Shown here piece after piece: positions 1-10,756 of a stretch of DNA of 64,000 nucleotides (position 1 is the first letter of the stretch; the number at the start of each line of letters is the position of its first letter). Location: NCBI RefSeq assembly GCF_020892095.1, contig NZ_AP024845.1:1178001-1242000 (forward strand), given 5' to 3'. The notes under the pieces were generated by a model. It had not been told where the DNA came from. It saw nothing but the letters and a program-made list of their open reading frames with translations, and ran no database searches. The stretch is from Claveliimonas bilis (GTDB lineage: Bacteria; Bacillota; Clostridia; Lachnospirales; Lachnospiraceae). Both the position numbers and the translations under genes were made by a program.

Positions 1-3000
1 TATCCAGTTTTACATCGCGGTATTTTCTCATTCCTGTACCTGCCGGAATGTGTTTACCGATAATAACATTTTCCTTCAGACCTACCAGCGGATCGATCTT
101 TCCTTTGATAGCTGCTTCTGTCAGTACCTTTGTCGTCTCCTGGAAGGATGCTGCGGACAGGAAGGAATTGGTTGCCAGAGATGCTTTTGTGATACCAAGC
201 ATGATCTGTTCGCCTGTTGCAGGTTCTTTTCCTTCTGCTTCCAGCTCAATGTTCTTATCTTCAAATTCCAGTGCGTCAACCATCGTTCCCGGAAGGAAAT
301 CGGAATCTCCGCTCTCTTCCACACGAACTTTCTTCAGCATCTGGCGGACAATGACCTCGATGTGCTTATCATTGATCTCAACACCCTGGAGACGGTATAC
401 TCTCTGCACTTCCTGGATCATGTAATCCTGTACGGCGCGAAGTCCTTTGATCTTCAGGATATCATGCGGATTTACGCTACCTTCTGTCAGCTCATCGCCG
501 GCTTCAAGCTCTGCTCCGTCCTGAATCTTGATTCTGGAGCCGTAAGGAATGAGATAAGCCTTGGACTCGCCAGTCTCTTCATTTGTAACGATGATCTCGC
601 GTTTTTTCTTTGTATCGTTGATGACAGCCTTGCCGCCGAACTCTGTGATGATTGCAAGACCCTTCGGCTTTCTGGCCTCAAAGAGCTCTTCGACACGGGG
701 AAGACCCTGTGTGATGTCATCGCCGGCAACACCACCGGTATGGAACGTACGCATGGTAAGCTGTGTACCCGGTTCACCGATAGACTGTGCGGCAATGATT
801 CCAACCGCTTCACCAACCTGTACCGGTTCACCTGTAGCCATGTTTGCGCCATAGCATTTTGCACATACGCCCATATGGGATTTACATGTAAGGATTGTAC
901 GGATCTTAATCTTCTTAAGAGGTTCTCCGTTCTCATCCACACCTTTTTTCATGATCAGCTCCGCTCTCTTCGGCGTTACCATATGGTTTGCCTTTACGAG
1001 CACATTGCCGTCTTTATCTTTAATGCTTTCGCACAGGTAGCGTCCTGTAATACGCTCCTGCAGGCTTTCGATCTCTTCATTTCCGTCCATGAATGCTTTT
1101 ACATACATTCCCGGGATCTCTCCGCCTTCCGGACGGCAGTCTACTTCATGAATGATCAGTTCCTGTGAAACGTCAACCAGACGTCTTGTCAGGTAACCTG
1201 AGTCGGCTGTACGAAGGGCGGTATCGGACAGACCTTTACGCGCTCCGTGAGCAGACATGAAATATTCCAGTACGTCAAGACCTTCACGGAAGTTGGACTT
1301 GATAGGCAGCTCGATGGTACGTCCTGTTGTATCTGCCATCAGACCACGCATACCTGCAAGCTGTTTGATCTGCTTGTCGGAACCACGGGCTCCTGAATCA
1401 GCCATCATAAAGATGTTATTGTATTTATCCAGACCAGAAAGAAGCGCCTCTGTCAGAGCATCGTCTGTTGCTTTCCATGTCTCAACAACTTCTTTGTAAC
1501 GTTCTTCTTCCGTGATCAGACCACGTTTGTAGTTCTTGGTAATCCTGTCTACCGTTTCCTGTGCCTCTTCGATCATCTGCGGCTTCTGCGGAGGTACTGT
1601 CATATCGGAAATAGATACAGTCATAGCTGCTCTTGTAGAATATTTGTATCCGATCGCCTTTACATTGTCCAGAACTTCCGCTGTCGCGGTTGCTCCATGG
1701 GTATTAATTACTTTCTCCAGGATCTGTTTGAGCTGTTTCTTTCCTACATGGAAATCAATCTCCGGAAGCAGCTCGTTTCCTTCAATCTCACGATCTACGA
1801 ACCCAAGATCCTGCGGAATAATCTCATTGAAGAGGAATCTTCCCAGGGTGGATTCCACTGTTCCCGATTTCACCGTTCCGTCCGGCATTGTCTTTGTCAC
1901 GCGGACTTTGATCTTGGAATGAAGGGTGATGGCCTCGTTTTCATAGGCAAGGATCGCCTCATTTACACTCTTGAATACCTTCCCTTCTCCCAGTGCTCCC
2001 GGTCTTTCCTGTGTCAGATAGTAGATACCAAGCACCATATCCTGTGAAGGAACTGCCACCGGTCCACCGTCTGAAGGCTTCAGAAGGTTGTTTGGTGAAA
2101 GCAGAAGGAAACGGCACTCTGCCTGCGCTTCCACAGAAAGGGGAAGATGGACAGCCATCTGGTCTCCGTCGAAGTCAGCATTGTAGGCAGTACATACAAG
2201 CGGATGCAGCTTGATCGCTTTACCTTCAACAAGGATCGGCTCAAACGCCTGGATACCAAGCCTGTGCAGGGTAGGGGCACGGTTCAGCATAACCGGGTGC
2301 TCTTTGATGACATCTTCCAGCACATCCCAAACCTCTGGCTGCAGCCTTTCTACCATTTTCTTTGCATTTTTGATATTGTGCGCTGTTCCGTTCTGAACCA
2401 GCTCTTTCATAACAAAAGGCTTGAACAGCTCAATTGCCATTTCTTTGGGCAGACCGCACTGATAAATCTTCAGTTCCGGTCCTACAACGATAACGGAACG
2501 TCCGGAATAGTCTACACGTTTTCCCAGAAGGTTCTGGCGGAAACGTCCGGATTTTCCTTTCAGCATATCGGAAAGAGATTTCAGGGCGCGGTTTCCAGGT
2601 CCGGTTACCGGACGGCCTCTTCTTCCATTGTCAATGAGGGCGTCTACCGCCTCCTGCAGCATTCTCTTTTCGTTTCTTACGATAATGTCCGGTGCTCCCA
2701 GCTCAAGCAGGCGTTTCAGACGGTTATTTCTGTTGATGATTCTTCTGTAGAGATCATTGAGGTCGCTGGTTGCAAAACGTCCGCCGTCCAGCTGTACCAT
2801 CGGACGAAGATCCGGCGGAATGACCGGAATTGCAGTCATGATCATCCACTCCGGTTTATTTCCGGATTCACGGAATGCTTCCACAACTTCCAGACGTTTC
2901 ACGATCCTTGCACGTTTCTGTCCGGTAGCGCCTTCAAGTCCTGCCTGAAGTTCCTCATATTCCTTATCCAGGTCGATCGCTTCCAGAAGTTCTTTGATGG

Positions 3001-3544
3001 ATTCAGCGCCCATTCCCACACGGAATGCGCTTCCCCATTTTTCTCTTGCTTCCTGGTACTCCTGCTCGGAGAGAACCTGTTTATACATCAGGTCTGTCTC
3101 TCCTTTGTCCAGTACAATATAAGAAGCAAAGTACAGAACCTTCTCCAGTGTTCGCGGAGAAAGATCCAGGATCAGTCCCATACGGCTGGGGATTCCCTTA
3201 AAATACCAGATATGGGATACCGGAGCCGCCAGCGCGATGTGTCCCATACGCTCGCGGCGCACGCTTGCTTTGGTGACCTCTACGCCGCATCGGTCGCAGA
3301 CTACACCTTTGTAACGGATTTTTTTGTATTTACCGCAGTGGCATTCCCAGTCCTTGCTTGGTCCGAAAATTCTCTCGCAGAATAATCCGTCCTTCTCCGG
3401 TTTCAGCGTTCTATAGTTAATGGTCTCCGGTTTTGTAACCTCTCCCCTGGACCATTCCAGCACTTTTTCAGGTGATGCCAACCCTATTCTGATCGCATCA
3501 AAAGTCATCGGCTGATAATTTTTATCATTATTTGTTTCCGGCAT
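1..3544 (-). CDS. rpoC: RNA polymerase beta' subunit (3' end cut by window edge)
   Basis: Catalytic beta' subunit of RNA polymerase, about 1,181 residues visible and the last few tens missing past position 1. Seen: N-terminal [13 protein letters not shown], then the zinc-finger stretch with CHCGK...CDRCG near residues 66-90, and the absolutely conserved NADFDGDQ magnesium-binding motif near residue 455 (around 2161-2181). The ATG at 3544 follows AGGAAGGGG at a good distance and sits 14 nt after the rpoB stop, so it is translated from the rpoBC message. No frameshift or insertion was noticed. The long open frames on the opposite strand here are shadows. Confidence 0.98.
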   Translation of the reverse strand, partial: MPETNNDKNYQPMTFDAIRIGLASPEKVLEWSRGEVTKPETINYRTLKPEKDGLFCERIFGPSKDWECHCGKYKKIRYKGVVCDRCGVEVTKASVRRERMGHIALAAPVSHIWYFKGIPSRMGLILDLSPRTLEKVLYFASYIVLDKGETDLMYKQVLSEQEYQEAREKWGSAFRVGMGAESIKELLEAIDLDKEYEELQAGLEGATGQKRARIVKRLEVVEAFRESGNKPEWMIMTAIPVIPPDLRPMVQLDGGRFATSDLNDLYRRIINRNNRLKRLLELGAPDIIVRNEKRMLQEAVDALIDNGRRGRPVTGPGNRALKSLSDMLKGKSGRFRQNLLGKRVDYSGRSVIVVGPELKIYQCGLPKEMAIELFKPFVMKELVQNGTAHNIKNAKKMVERLQPEVWDVLEDVIKEHPVMLNRAPTLHRLGIQAFEPILVEGKAIKLHPLVCTAYNADFDGDQMAVHLPLSVEAQAECRFLLLSPNNLLKPSDGGPVAVPSQDMVLGIYYLTQERPGALGEGKVFKSVNEAILAYENEAITLHSKIKVRVTKTMPDGTVKSGTVESTLGRFLFNEIIPQDLGFVDREIEGNELLPEIDFHVGKKQLKQILEKVINTHGATATAEVLDNVKAIGYKYSTRAAMTVSISDMTVPPQKPQMIEEAQETVDRITKNYKRGLITEEERYKEVVETWKATDDALTEALLSGLDKYNNIFMMADSGARGSDKQIKQLAGMRGLMADTTGRTIELPIKSNFREGLDVLEYFMSAHGARKGLSDTALRTADSGYLTRRLVDVSQELIIHEVDCRPEGGEIPGMYVKAFMDGNEEIESLQERITGRYLCESIKDKDGNVLVKANHMVTPKRAELIMKKGVDENGEPLKKIKIRTILTCKSHMGVCAKCYGANMATGEPVQVGEAVGIIAAQSIGEPGTQLTMRTFHTGGVAGDDITQGLPRVEELFEARKPKGLAIITEFGGKAVINDTKKKREIIVTNEETGESKAYLIPYGSRIKIQDGAELEAGDELTEGSVNPHDILKIKGLRAVQDYMIQEVQRVYRLQGVEINDKHIEVIVRQMLKKVRVEESGDSDFLPGTMVDALEFEDKNIELEAEGKEPATGEQIMLGITKASLATNSFLSAASFQETTKVLTEAAIKGKIDPLVGLKENVIIGKHIPAGTGMRKYRDVKLD

Positions 3545-3558
3545 ACTGGCACCCCTTC

Positions 3559-6500
3559 CTAAAATTCATCGTCTGACACTTCGTCAAAATCAATTGCGAA
3601 ATCACTATCGTCAAAATCTTCCTCCGGTTCTTCCACATCCACGAGTTCTTCACCCTGAAATTCCTGCGCAGTGTATCCGTGTTCTCCCAGATTTTCTCCG
3701 TCATCCTGGTACTTTCTGTCTTCATTCATCAGTGAGCGGAAGTCTGTTTCTCCCATATCCACAGTCTCCATGATCTCAACTTCTGTGTTGTCATCGCGCA
3801 GAACGCGGACATCCAGACCGAGGGACTGCAGCTCTTTGAGCAATACCTTGAAGGATTCCGGAATACCCGGTTCAGGAATATTCTCCCCTTTGATGATGGC
3901 TTCATAAGTCTTGACACGTCCCACCACATCGTCAGATTTCACTGTAAGGATTTCCTGCAGTGTGTAAGATGCGCCGTAAGCTTCCAGCGCCCAAACTTCC
4001 ATTTCTCCGAAACGCTGTCCGCCGAACTGCGCTTTTCCTCCAAGAGGCTGCTGTGTTACCAGAGAGTACGGACCGGTAGATCTTGCATGGATCTTATCGT
4101 CTACCAGGTGATGCAGTTTCAGATAGTGCATGTGTCCGATGGTAACCGGACTGTCGAAAAATTCACCGGTACGTCCGTCGCGGAGACGCACTTTACCATC
4201 TCTGGAAATAGGCACTCCTTTCCACAGTTTTCTGTGATCTCTGTTATCATACAGATACTGCATTACTTCCGGAAGCAGTTCTTCTTCATGCTTTGCTTCA
4301 AACTCTTCCCAGCTTAAGTTTACGTAATCATTCGCCAGGTCAAGTGTATCCATGATGTCATTTTCATCCGCGCCGTCAAATACCGGTGTTGCAATGTTAA
4401 AGCCAAGAGCCTTAGCCGCCAGAGACAGATGGATCTCCAATACCTGTCCGATGTTCATACGGGAAGGCACGCCCAGCGGGTTCAGCACGATATCCAAGGG
4501 ACGTCCGTTAGGCAGGAACGGCATGTCTTCCACTGGAAGCACACGGGAAACGACACCCTTGTTACCGTGACGTCCGGCCATTTTATCACCGACAGAGATT
4601 TTTCTCTTCTGTGCGATGTAAATGCGCACTGCCTGATTTACGCCAGGAGACAGCTCGTCGCCGTGTTCTCTTGTAAACACCTTGGCATCTACAACGATAC
4701 CGTATTCTCCGTGAGGCACTTTCAAAGAAGTATCTCTTACTTCACGGGCCTTTTCACCGAAGATGGCGCGAAGCAGTCGTTCTTCTGCAGTCAGCTCTGT
4801 CTCTCCCTTCGGAGTTACTTTACCAACCAGGATATCTCCTGCACGTACTTCCGCACCGATGCGGATGATACCTCTTTCGTCCAGATTCTTCAGAGCGTCA
4901 TCGCCCACACCAGGAATATCTCTTGTGATCTCTTCCGGCCCCAGTTTGGTATCACGGGCTTCTGCTTCATATTCTTCAATGTGTACGGATGTGTAAACAT
5001 CATCCTGTACCAGTCTTTCACTTAACAGTACCGCGTCCTCGTAGTTATAACCTTCCCAGGTCATAAATCCGATCAGCGGGTTTTTACCCAGAGCCATCTC
5101 ACCGTTGGATGTAGAAGGACCGTCAGCGATTACCTGACCTTTCTCTACTCTGTCGCCTTTAAAGACGATCGGTCTCTGATTGTAACAGTTGCTCTGGTTA
5201 CTTCTCAAGAATTTAGTCAGTTTATATTTTTTCAGCACATTGTCGTCCTGACGTACTGTGATCTCTGTAGAAGTAGAACGTTCTACCACTCCGCCTTCTT
5301 CTGCAACCACACATACACCGGAGTCCACGGCTGCTTTTTCTTCCATACCTGTTCCTACAACCGGCGCCTCTGTCATAAGAAGCGGTACTGCCTGACGCTG
5401 CATGTTGGATCCCATCAGCGCACGGTTCGCATCATCGTTTTCCAGGAACGGGATCAGGGCTGTCGCCACAGAGAACACCATCTTCGGAGATACGTCCATA
5501 TAATCAAACATGGTTCTTTCATATTCCTGTGTCTCATCACGATAACGTCCGGATACATTTTTACGGATAAAATGGCCTTCTTCATCAAGCGGCTCATTCG
5601 CCTGTGCCACATGATAATTATCCTCTTCATCCGCCGTCATATAGACAACTTCGTCTGTGACTCTCGGATTCTTCGGGTCAGATTTATCTACCTTACGGTA
5701 CGGAGCCTCTACAAAGCCGTACTGGTTGATTCTCGCATAAGTTGCAAGAGAGTTGATCAGACCGATGTTCGGACCTTCAGGAGTCTCGATCGGACACATT
5801 CTTCCGTAATGGGAATAGTGAACGTCACGCACCTCAAATCCGGCGCGGTCTCTGGAAAGACCGCCAGGTCCCAGGGCGGAGAGACGTCTCTTGTGTGTCA
5901 GCTCTCCAAGCGGGTTGTTCTGATCCATGAACTGTGACAGCTGTGAGGATCCGAAGAACTCTTTTACCGCTGCTGTAACCGGCTTAATGTTGATCAGTGA
6001 CTGCGGAGAAATTCCTTCCAGGTCCTGTGTTGTCATTCTTTCACGCACAACTCTTTCCAGACGGGAAAGTCCGATACGGTACTGGTTCTGCAAAAGTTCG
6101 CCTACCGCACGGATACGGCGGTTGCCAAGGTGGTCAATGTCGTCATCGTTTCCAAGTCCGTATTCCAGATGAATATTATAGTTAATGGAAGCCAAAATAT
6201 CTTCCTTTGTAATATGCTTTGGAATCAGATCATGGATATCTCTGCGGATAGCGCTTTTCAGCTCTTCAATATCTCCCGCCGTCTCTTCCAGAAGTCCGGA
6301 AAGTACCGGATAATATACCAGCTCAGTCACGCCGACTTCCTGGGGATCAATATCCACGATTGATTTCAGATCTACCATCATGTTGGAGAGAACCTTGATT
6401 TTGCGCTCATCTTCAGAATGCTCGATCCATACATATGGAACAGCGGCATTCTGAATATCGTCTGCCATTTCTCTCGTCACAAGGGTTCCTGCTTCTGCGA

Positions 6501-7419
6501 TCACTTCCCCTGTCAGCGGGCTTACCACATCTTCCGCCAAAGTATGCCCTGCGATACGGTTGCGGAGCAGAAGCTTCTTATTAAATTTATAACGGCCGAC
6601 CTTTGCAAGATCATAACGTCTCGGATCAAAGAACATGCTTGTGATCAGGCTTTCCGCACTGTCCACTGCAAGCGGCTCGCCCGGACGGATCTTCTTGTAA
6701 AGTTCCAGAAGACCTTCCTGATAATTTGTAGCCGCATCCTTTTCAAAACTTGCAAGGATCTTCGGTTCTTCGCCAAACAGTTCGATAATTTCCGGATTTG
6801 TCCCGATTCCCAGCGCACGGATCAGTACTGTAATCGGTACTTTTCTTGTCCGGTCAACACGCACATAGAAAACGTCATTGGAATCTGTCTCATATTCCAG
6901 CCATGCTCCACGGTTTGGAATGACGGTAGAGGAAAACAGTCTTTTACCAAGCTTATCATGCGCAATGGCATAATAAATACCGGGCGAACGCACAAGCTGA
7001 CTTACGATAACACGCTCTGCACCATTGATCACAAAAGTACCGGTTGCTGTCATAAGCGGCAGATCACCCATAAAGATTTCATGTTCATTGATTTCGTCTG
7101 TTTCTTTGTTGTGAAGCCGTACCCGCACCTTCAGCGGAGCAGCATATGTGGCGTCACGTTCTTTACACTCTTCGATTGTGTACTTCACGTCTTTCTCGCA
7201 TAAGGTGAAATCCACAAATTCCAGGCTCAAATGACCACTATAGTCAGAAATTGGAGAAATGTCATCAAATACTTCTTTTAATCCTTCGTCAAGGAACCAC
7301 TGATAGGAATCCTTCTGGACTTCGATCAGGTTTGGCATCTGAAGCACTTCTTTTTGTCTGGAATAGCTCATGCGTGAACTTTTTCCGCTTTTGATAGGAC
7401 GAATTCTGTTTTTCTCCAT
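3559..7419 (-). CDS. rpoB: RNA polymerase beta subunit
   Basis: Beta subunit of RNA polymerase, 1,286 residues. The frame is open to a GTG at 7431, but that codon overlaps the GAGGAG ribosome binding site, so the ATG at 7419 ([10 protein letters not shown]), about 11 nt downstream of it, is the better start. The rifampicin region near residues 487-520 reads [15 protein letters not shown] then [13 protein letters not shown]; the residues equivalent to E. coli Q513, D516, H526 and S531 are all wild type, so no classical resistance mutation is visible. The C-terminus ends in an Asp/Glu-rich tail of roughly 45 residues, longer than in many relatives. It is cotranscribed with rpoC and has its own promoter upstream. 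Confidence 0.98.
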   Translation of the reverse strand: MEKNRIRPIKSGKSSRMSYSRQKEVLQMPNLIEVQKDSYQWFLDEGLKEVFDDISPISDYSGHLSLEFVDFTLCEKDVKYTIEECKERDATYAAPLKVRVRLHNKETDEINEHEIFMGDLPLMTATGTFVINGAERVIVSQLVRSPGIYYAIAHDKLGKRLFSSTVIPNRGAWLEYETDSNDVFYVRVDRTRKVPITVLIRALGIGTNPEIIELFGEEPKILASFEKDAATNYQEGLLELYKKIRPGEPLAVDSAESLITSMFFDPRRYDLAKVGRYKFNKKLLLRNRIAGHTLAEDVVSPLTGEVIAEAGTLVTREMADDIQNAAVPYVWIEHSEDERKIKVLSNMMVDLKSIVDIDPQEVGVTELVYYPVLSGLLEETAGDIEELKSAIRRDIHDLIPKHITKEDILASINYNIHLEYGLGNDDDIDHLGNRRIRAVGELLQNQYRIGLSRLERVVRERMTTQDLEGISPQSLINIKPVTAAVKEFFGSSQLSQFMDQNNPLGELTHKRRLSALGPGGLSRDRAGFEVRDVHYSHYGRMCPIETPEGPNIGLINSLATYARINQYGFVEAPYRKVDKSDPKNPRVTDEVVYMTADEEDNYHVAQANEPLDEEGHFIRKNVSGRYRDETQEYERTMFDYMDVSPKMVFSVATALIPFLENDDANRALMGSNMQRQAVPLLMTEAPVVGTGMEEKAAVDSGVCVVAEEGGVVERSTSTEITVRQDDNVLKKYKLTKFLRSNQSNCYNQRPIVFKGDRVEKGQVIADGPSTSNGEMALGKNPLIGFMTWEGYNYEDAVLLSERLVQDDVYTSVHIEEYEAEARDTKLGPEEITRDIPGVGDDALKNLDERGIIRIGAEVRAGDILVGKVTPKGETELTAEERLLRAIFGEKAREVRDTSLKVPHGEYGIVVDAKVFTREHGDELSPGVNQAVRIYIAQKRKISVGDKMAGRHGNKGVVSRVLPVEDMPFLPNGRPLDIVLNPLGVPSRMNIGQVLEIHLSLAAKALGFNIATPVFDGADENDIMDTLDLANDYVNLSWEEFEAKHEEELLPEVMQYLYDNRDHRKLWKGVPISRDGKVRLRDGRTGEFFDSPVTIGHMHYLKLHHLVDDKIHARSTGPYSLVTQQPLGGKAQFGGQRFGEMEVWALEAYGASYTLQEILTVKSDDVVGRVKTYEAIIKGENIPEPGIPESFKVLLKELQSLGLDVRVLRDDNTEVEIMETVDMGETDFRSLMNEDRKYQDDGENLGEHGYTAQEFQGEELVDVEEPEEDFDDSDFAIDFDEVSDDEF

Positions 7420-7541
7420 ATGACGTTTCACTCCTCGTTTATTTTTTCGTGAGGTTTTGCCGAGAAACCCCGATTTTTACTACATTTCCGCACATATGGC
7501 CCCATCTGCATGCAGACGTTTCCACAATAAGTGCACCATAT

Positions 7542-7571
7542 ATGATACTACAAATAGCGAAGGGGTGTCAA
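7542..7571 (-). promoter_or_regulatory. Promoter for rpoBC
   Basis: On the minus strand TTGACA (7566-7571), an 18-bp spacer and TATCAT (7542-7547). It lies between the rplL terminator and rpoB, so rpoBC can be transcribed apart from rplJL, leaving a leader of about 115 nt. Confidence 0.75.
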
Positions 7572-7584
7572 GGATTTTTTAATC

Positions 7585-7645
7585 GGGGACGTAACAAAGT
7601 TTAAAAGTGTTACGTGTCAGATTGCAATATACCCCGGTCAAAACT
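7585..7645. repeat. Dispersed hairpin repeat, copy A
   Basis: Contains the palindromic core GGGACGTAACA, AAGTTTAAAAG, TGTTACGTGTC followed by an ATTGCAATATACC-type tail. Copies B (24957-25040) and C (28240-28325) share the same order of blocks. In this copy the outer two or three pairs of the stem are mismatched. It lies between the rplL terminator and the rpoBC promoter. Confidence 0.8.
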
Positions 7646-7684
7646 GAAAAAGACCGCCTCCAAGCTTTCGCTCTTCCGCGGTCT
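7646..7684 (-). terminator. Intrinsic terminator after rplL
   Basis: Minus-strand stem AGACCGC / GCGGTCT with an inner GCGAAAGC hairpin, followed by TTTTTC. It lies about 20 nt after the rplL stop and explains the separate rpoBC promoter. Confidence 0.8.
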
Positions 7685-7703
7685 GTTCTTCGTAGAAGTG
7701 AAA

Positions 7704-8081
7704 TTATTTAAGGTTAACTTCTGCTCCTTCGCCTTCCAGTTTAGCCTTGATTTCTTCAGCCTCAGCCTTGGAAACACCTTCTTTTACTACCTTCGGTGCT
7801 CCGTCAACTAATTCTTTTGCTTCTTTCAGTCCAAGTCCTGTAAGCTCACGAACTACTTTGATTACTTTAACTTTGGAAGCTCCTGCAGAAACTAATTCTA
7901 CATCGAACTCATCTTTCTCTTCTGCTGCTGCAGCTCCATCTCCAGCTGCTGCTGCAACTACAACGCCTGCTGCTGCAGATACGCCAAATTCTTCTTCACA
8001 TGCTTTAACTAATTCATTTAATTCTAATACTGATAATTCTTTGATCGCTTCGATCATTTCAGCTGTTGTCATTTTAGCCAT
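7704..8081 (-). CDS. rplL: 50S ribosomal protein L7/L12
   Basis: Stalk protein of the large ribosomal subunit that recruits translation GTPases; it forms dimers on L10. 125 residues: N-terminal dimerisation part ([16 protein letters not shown]), an Ala/Gly-rich hinge around residues 35-55, and the globular C-terminal domain ([21 protein letters not shown]). The frame extends to an ATG at 8096, but GGAGG lies 8 nt upstream of the ATG at 8081, which gives the standard L7/L12 N-terminus. Second gene of the rplJL operon. Confidence 0.98.
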   Translation of the reverse strand: MAKMTTAEMIEAIKELSVLELNELVKACEEEFGVSAAAGVVVAAAAGDGAAAAEEKDEFDVELVSAGASKVKVIKVVRELTGLGLKEAKELVDGAPKVVKEGVSKAEAEEIKAKLEGEGAEVNLK

Positions 8082-8124
8082 TTCTTTGTCCTCCATTTAA
8101 TTTCTTTTTCGTTCTTAAAATTGA

Positions 8125-8691
8125 TTACTCCTCAGCCGGAGCTTCTTCTGCTGCCGGAGCCTCTGCCTCTGCAGGAGCTTCAGTTGCCTCTTCTGCTGGA
8201 GCGGCCTCTCCGCCGTTCTCTGCAATCTGCTTAATAACACGAGCAAAGTTTGTAATAGGTGACTGTAAGCTTCCAAGCAGCTTGGAGAGCAGTTCTTCTC
8301 TTGAAGGAATCTTTGCAAGCTCTGTAAGTCCTGCAACGTCATATACAGTACCTTCTACAACTCCACCTTTCAGTTCAAGAGCTTTGGCATCTTTTGCAAA
8401 TTTGCAAAGGATTCTTGCCGGAGCTGTCGCATCATCTTTGGAAATAGCAATAGCGCTTGGTCCTTCCAGATGCTCCTCCAGAGCTGCAAACTCTGTTCCT
8501 TCAAAAGCTCTCTTCATCATTGTGTTCTTGCAGACTTTGTAGATCACGCCAGCTTCTCTCATCTGTTTACGAAGCTCTGTATCCTGTGCAACAGTCAGTC
8601 CACGGTAATCAACAAGTACAACTGACTCTGCGCCCTGGATATCGTCTACGATAGCCTGTACGACAGGTTGTTTTAATTCAACTTTTGCCAC
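8125..8691 (-). CDS. rplJ: 50S ribosomal protein L10
   Basis: Base of the ribosomal stalk; binds 23S rRNA and the L7/L12 dimers, and in this family the L10-L12 complex represses its own mRNA through the leader. 188 residues. The N-terminal domain is canonical (VVLVDYRGLTV, YKVCKNTMMKRA). The C-terminus has an Ala/Glu/Pro-rich extension of roughly 35 residues beyond the usual end. The start codon is GTG at 8691, preceded by AAGGAGGT at 9 nt; no ATG fits. The operon is preceded by an L10 leader and attenuator. Confidence 0.97.
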   Translation of the reverse strand: MAKVELKQPVVQAIVDDIQGAESVVLVDYRGLTVAQDTELRKQMREAGVIYKVCKNTMMKRAFEGTEFAALEEHLEGPSAIAISKDDATAPARILCKFAKDAKALELKGGVVEGTVYDVAGLTELAKIPSREELLSKLLGSLQSPITNFARVIKQIAENGGEAAPAEEATEAPAEAEAPAAEEAPAEE

Positions 8692-8701
8692 GAATGGTGC
8701 A

Positions 8702-8897
8702 CCTCCTTATTAGATTTTGGTTTTTGCACCGCCGATGGATTTAATTCCTATTACAGTAAAAAACCTCCGTGCCCAAAGACACAGAGGGATTATAAATTCA
8801 TACGTTACGTACTAAATCCAATCTTCCTCGGTAGGCGTTTTTATCCTTACGCTTTGCAGCACCTACTGTCTTCGGCAGTTACGATGGTACTTTAGCA
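8702..8897 (-). ncRNA. Ribosomal protein L10 leader RNA
   Basis: The roughly 195-nt untranslated leader between the promoter and rplJ contains the L10-leader hallmarks: ACTGCCGAAGACAGTAGGTGC near its 5' end, GCCTACCGAGGAAG further on, and a terminator stem near the 3' end. In Firmicutes this RNA binds L10 or L10(L12)4 and controls rplJL by attenuation. The class assignment comes from these strings and position; a covariance-model search (RF00557) would settle it. Confidence 0.85.
8758..8787 (-). terminator. Attenuator hairpin in the L10 leader
   Basis: CCTCTGTG (8780-8787) pairs with CACGGAGG (8764-8771), followed by TTTTTT. It sits inside the leader, about 65 nt before rplJ, as expected of a transcription attenuator. 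Confidence 0.8.
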
Positions 8898-8898
8898 C

Positions 8899-8907
8899 AT
8901 TATACCA
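8899..8907 (-). promoter_or_regulatory. Extended -10 promoter of rplJL
   Basis: TGG-TATAAT on the minus strand with TATAAT at 8899-8904. The nearby TTGACA is only 7 bp upstream, too close to act as the -35, so this reads as an extended -10 promoter. Confidence 0.6.
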
Positions 8908-8938
8908 AAAATGTCAAGCTTTTATTTATTACATATAT

Positions 8939-9131
8939 GATTACTATTCACAGCCACCCACATGCGCACTCGTCGCGCTTACGCGCTTCAGTCCCGCCCC
9001 TTGCGGGGCTAAGATTGCTTATGTGGGTAGGGTGACTGCTTCACAGTCCCGTTTCAGACCTGGCCGCAAGTACTTTTGTGCAAGCACAACGCACATGCGG
9101 CCAGGTCTGAAACAACTGTGAATCGTAACCG
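8939..9131. mobile_element. MITE-like nested palindromic element
   Basis: About 190 bp with no coding potential, bounded by imperfect terminal inverted repeats: ATTCACAG at 8947-8954 and CTGTGAAT at 9116-9123, extending outward as GATTAC / GTAACC. Inside are ACCCACAT (8957-8964) / ATGTGGGT (9021-9028), small GC hairpins, and a perfect 18-bp inverted repeat GTTTCAGACCTGGCCGCA (9051-9068) / its complement (9096-9113). There is no U-tract, so it is not a simple terminator. It looks like a non-autonomous mobile element or a structured RNA. It lies between the glpP-like gene and rplJ. Confidence 0.55.
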
Positions 9132-9135
9132 TATA

Positions 9136-9696
9136 TTACATATCCCACACCGTATGATTCGTGCTGCAGATAGCAATTGCTCCTGCTTTCAGATTCTCTA
9201 TCACCAGCTGCCTGTCACATACAAGTCCTGCTGCAATGACAGGCCTGTCATGCTCCTCTACTGCCCATTGTACTACCATCGGCCATCCCGGAACAATATT
9301 GATCATATCCGGCCGGCTGATTTCCAACTGTTTCCCGATATTGCGGTAAGCCAGAGCATCCAGGATAAAAAATCGATGTACTGTATACAGCCCTTCTTCC
9401 TTTGCCGCCCGGACGAGAGATGCTTTAGAACTGATAATTCCATCCGCCTCTGTATTTTTCTTGATAAACTTCACTACCGACGTCCGTCCTGCGAATCCGT
9501 CCACCATATCGATATTTACAAAAACCAGTTTCCCGCCTTCTTTTAACGTATGGACAATGTCCCCGATCCTGACAAGGTCTCCGTATAGAACAAATACAAC
9601 TTTGGCCTCGTTTTCCAGAACGACCGGTATGTCCTCGTCTTTGCTCAGCCCGAGTATTACAGGGTTTTCTTCCATTACTTCCATTAAGTCCTTCAT
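9136..9696 (-). CDS. glpP: GlpP-type glycerol-3-phosphate-responsive antiterminator
   Basis: 186 residues, full length for the GlpP family of mRNA-binding TIM-barrel-like antiterminators. Recognisable stretches: VFVNIDMVDGFAGRTSVV, ADGIISSKASLVRAAKEEG, VHRFFILDALAYRNI and DMINIVPGWP. In Bacillus, GlpP with glycerol-3-phosphate lets polymerase read through a leader terminator of glpD and glpFK. Here the gene is the last of the Etf/oxidase/kinase operon, and that operon has a leader terminator (16655-16713) that could be its target; this is inference, as is the identity of the effector. It may also have its own promoter. The ATG follows AAGGAGG. Confidence 0.85.
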   Translation of the reverse strand: MKDLMEVMEENPVILGLSKDEDIPVVLENEAKVVFVLYGDLVRIGDIVHTLKEGGKLVFVNIDMVDGFAGRTSVVKFIKKNTEADGIISSKASLVRAAKEEGLYTVHRFFILDALAYRNIGKQLEISRPDMINIVPGWPMVVQWAVEEHDRPVIAAGLVCDRQLVIENLKAGAIAICSTNHTVWDM

Positions 9697-9770
9697 GAGA
9701 TCACCTTCCTCCTTGTCAGCCTTTTCAAAAGGCCGGCCTCATCCAAAACAGCTTCCTATATTATATATAC

Positions 9771-9799
9771 ATGTTAAATTGTGCAGAGCCTCCTGTCAA
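9771..9799 (-). promoter_or_regulatory. Possible promoter for glpP
   Basis: TTGACA (9794-9799), 17-bp spacer, TAACAT (9771-9776) on the minus strand, partly inside the hairpin at 9777-9824. Confidence 0.4.
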
Positions 9800-9833
9800 T
9801 CCACTCGCAAGGCTCTGCACAATGTTTTTTTCA
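9777..9833. terminator. Hairpin between etfA and glpP
   Basis: TTGTGCAGAGCC-type arm pairs with GGCTCTGCACAA over a loop of about 20 nt. A strong T-run (TGTTTTTTT) follows only on the plus strand; on the minus strand, the direction of the genes, the tail is weak. It may attenuate rather than end transcription into glpP. Confidence 0.5.
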
Positions 9834-9862
9834 AAACGTAATGTTGATTTTAATTTTTTACT

Positions 9863-10756
9863 CTACAAAATCTGTTCCATCCGAGGCCAGATATTTTTAT
9901 AATCATCCGTAAAGGATGCATCCGACATTTTAATGATCGGCGCCTTGGGATCTGAATTTATGGATACAATCCAGCTGCTTCCTTCAATTCCTGCATAAAA
10001 AGCCGCCGATCCTGATACCCCCACCGCAATACAGACTTTCGGCTGGTAAATATGTCCGGACACGCCGATGATCTCGTCAATCTTCGCCCATCCGTTCATT
10101 GCCACCGGTCTGCTGACTCCAAAAAGAAACTTCCGGCTTTTCGCATAATTCCGGAACTGCTCTACCATCTCTTTGGATCCCACTCCTTTTCCCACCGCAA
10201 TCAGGACTGCAGATTCTTCCTGCATTCCTTTCTCCTGTATTCTCCGGCGATTCTTCAAATAAGGAGAGGCCGCTGCTTCAATCTCCATTTCTTTTCGGGA
10301 AATACCGTCGCCGTCTTCTCTATCTTCCGTGTCCTCTTCCCTCCAGACATCCAGACTCACTGCAAATTGCCCTTTCAGACAAAATCCCGCCTCTACATTG
10401 CAGTTATAAGCCATTTTGTAAAACACCGGATAATATCCGGAAAATTCCAGCCGCCTGGCGTCAGTCACACAATCACACCCCAAAACGGCTGCCAGCTTCC
10501 CGGCTGCTCTTCCTGCATAAAATTGGCTTGTAAAAACAAACCCGTCATATTGCTCCACCTGATGCCGGGAAAGGACCTGACCGACCATATAGTCTATAAC
10601 TTCCGCCCCTTGGGCCTGATAACGATATACTACTATTTCTGTCTCTATGCCCTGGTCTTTGCACAGCTTAGCAATCCGGAGGCTTTGCGCTTCCTGCTTC
10701 TCCAAACGCTGCCATTTGGCCCCGCACAAAATAATCAGCCATTTTTTCATAACCAT
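9863..10756 (-). CDS. etfA: Electron transfer flavoprotein alpha subunit
   Basis: FAD-binding subunit of an electron transfer flavoprotein, 297 residues, slightly short for the family. The C-terminal FAD domain is clear: SRPVAMNGW, GVSGHIYQPKVCIAVGVSGS and VSINSDPKAPI. Its ATG at 10756 directly follows the TAA of etfB, with GAGGG 5 nt upstream, so the two subunits are translationally coupled. The neighbouring FAD-linked oxidase is the probable electron donor. Whether the complex bifurcates electrons cannot be told by eye. The last residues (ARRASFTDDYKN-like region) keep the usual aspartate-containing tail. Confidence 0.9.
   Translation of the reverse strand: MVMKKWLIILCGAKWQRLEKQEAQSLRIAKLCKDQGIETEIVVYRYQAQGAEVIDYMVGQVLSRHQVEQYDGFVFTSQFYAGRAAGKLAAVLGCDCVTDARRLEFSGYYPVFYKMAYNCNVEAGFCLKGQFAVSLDVWREEDTEDREDGDGISRKEMEIEAAASPYLKNRRRIQEKGMQEESAVLIAVGKGVGSKEMVEQFRNYAKSRKFLFGVSRPVAMNGWAKIDEIIGVSGHIYQPKVCIAVGVSGSAAFYAGIEGSSWIVSINSDPKAPIIKMSDASFTDDYKNIWPRMEQIL

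Noticed and set aside
50-3385. Long plus-strand open frames (372 and 412 codons) opposite rpoC
   Set aside because: They lie fully antisense to the conserved rpoC gene, have no ribosome binding site and read as low-complexity Cys/His/Phe-rich sequence, as expected of shadows.
5930-5960. Rifampicin-resistance substitution in rpoB
   Set aside because: The cluster I residues that usually change are all wild type.
8911-8916. TTGACA as -35 for the rplJ promoter
   Set aside because: Only 7 bp separate it from TATAAT, too short for sigma-A; an extended -10 explains the promoter better.
9051-9113. 18-bp perfect inverted repeat as terminator of glpP
   Set aside because: No T-run follows on either strand and the loop is long; it is better seen as part of the MITE-like element.
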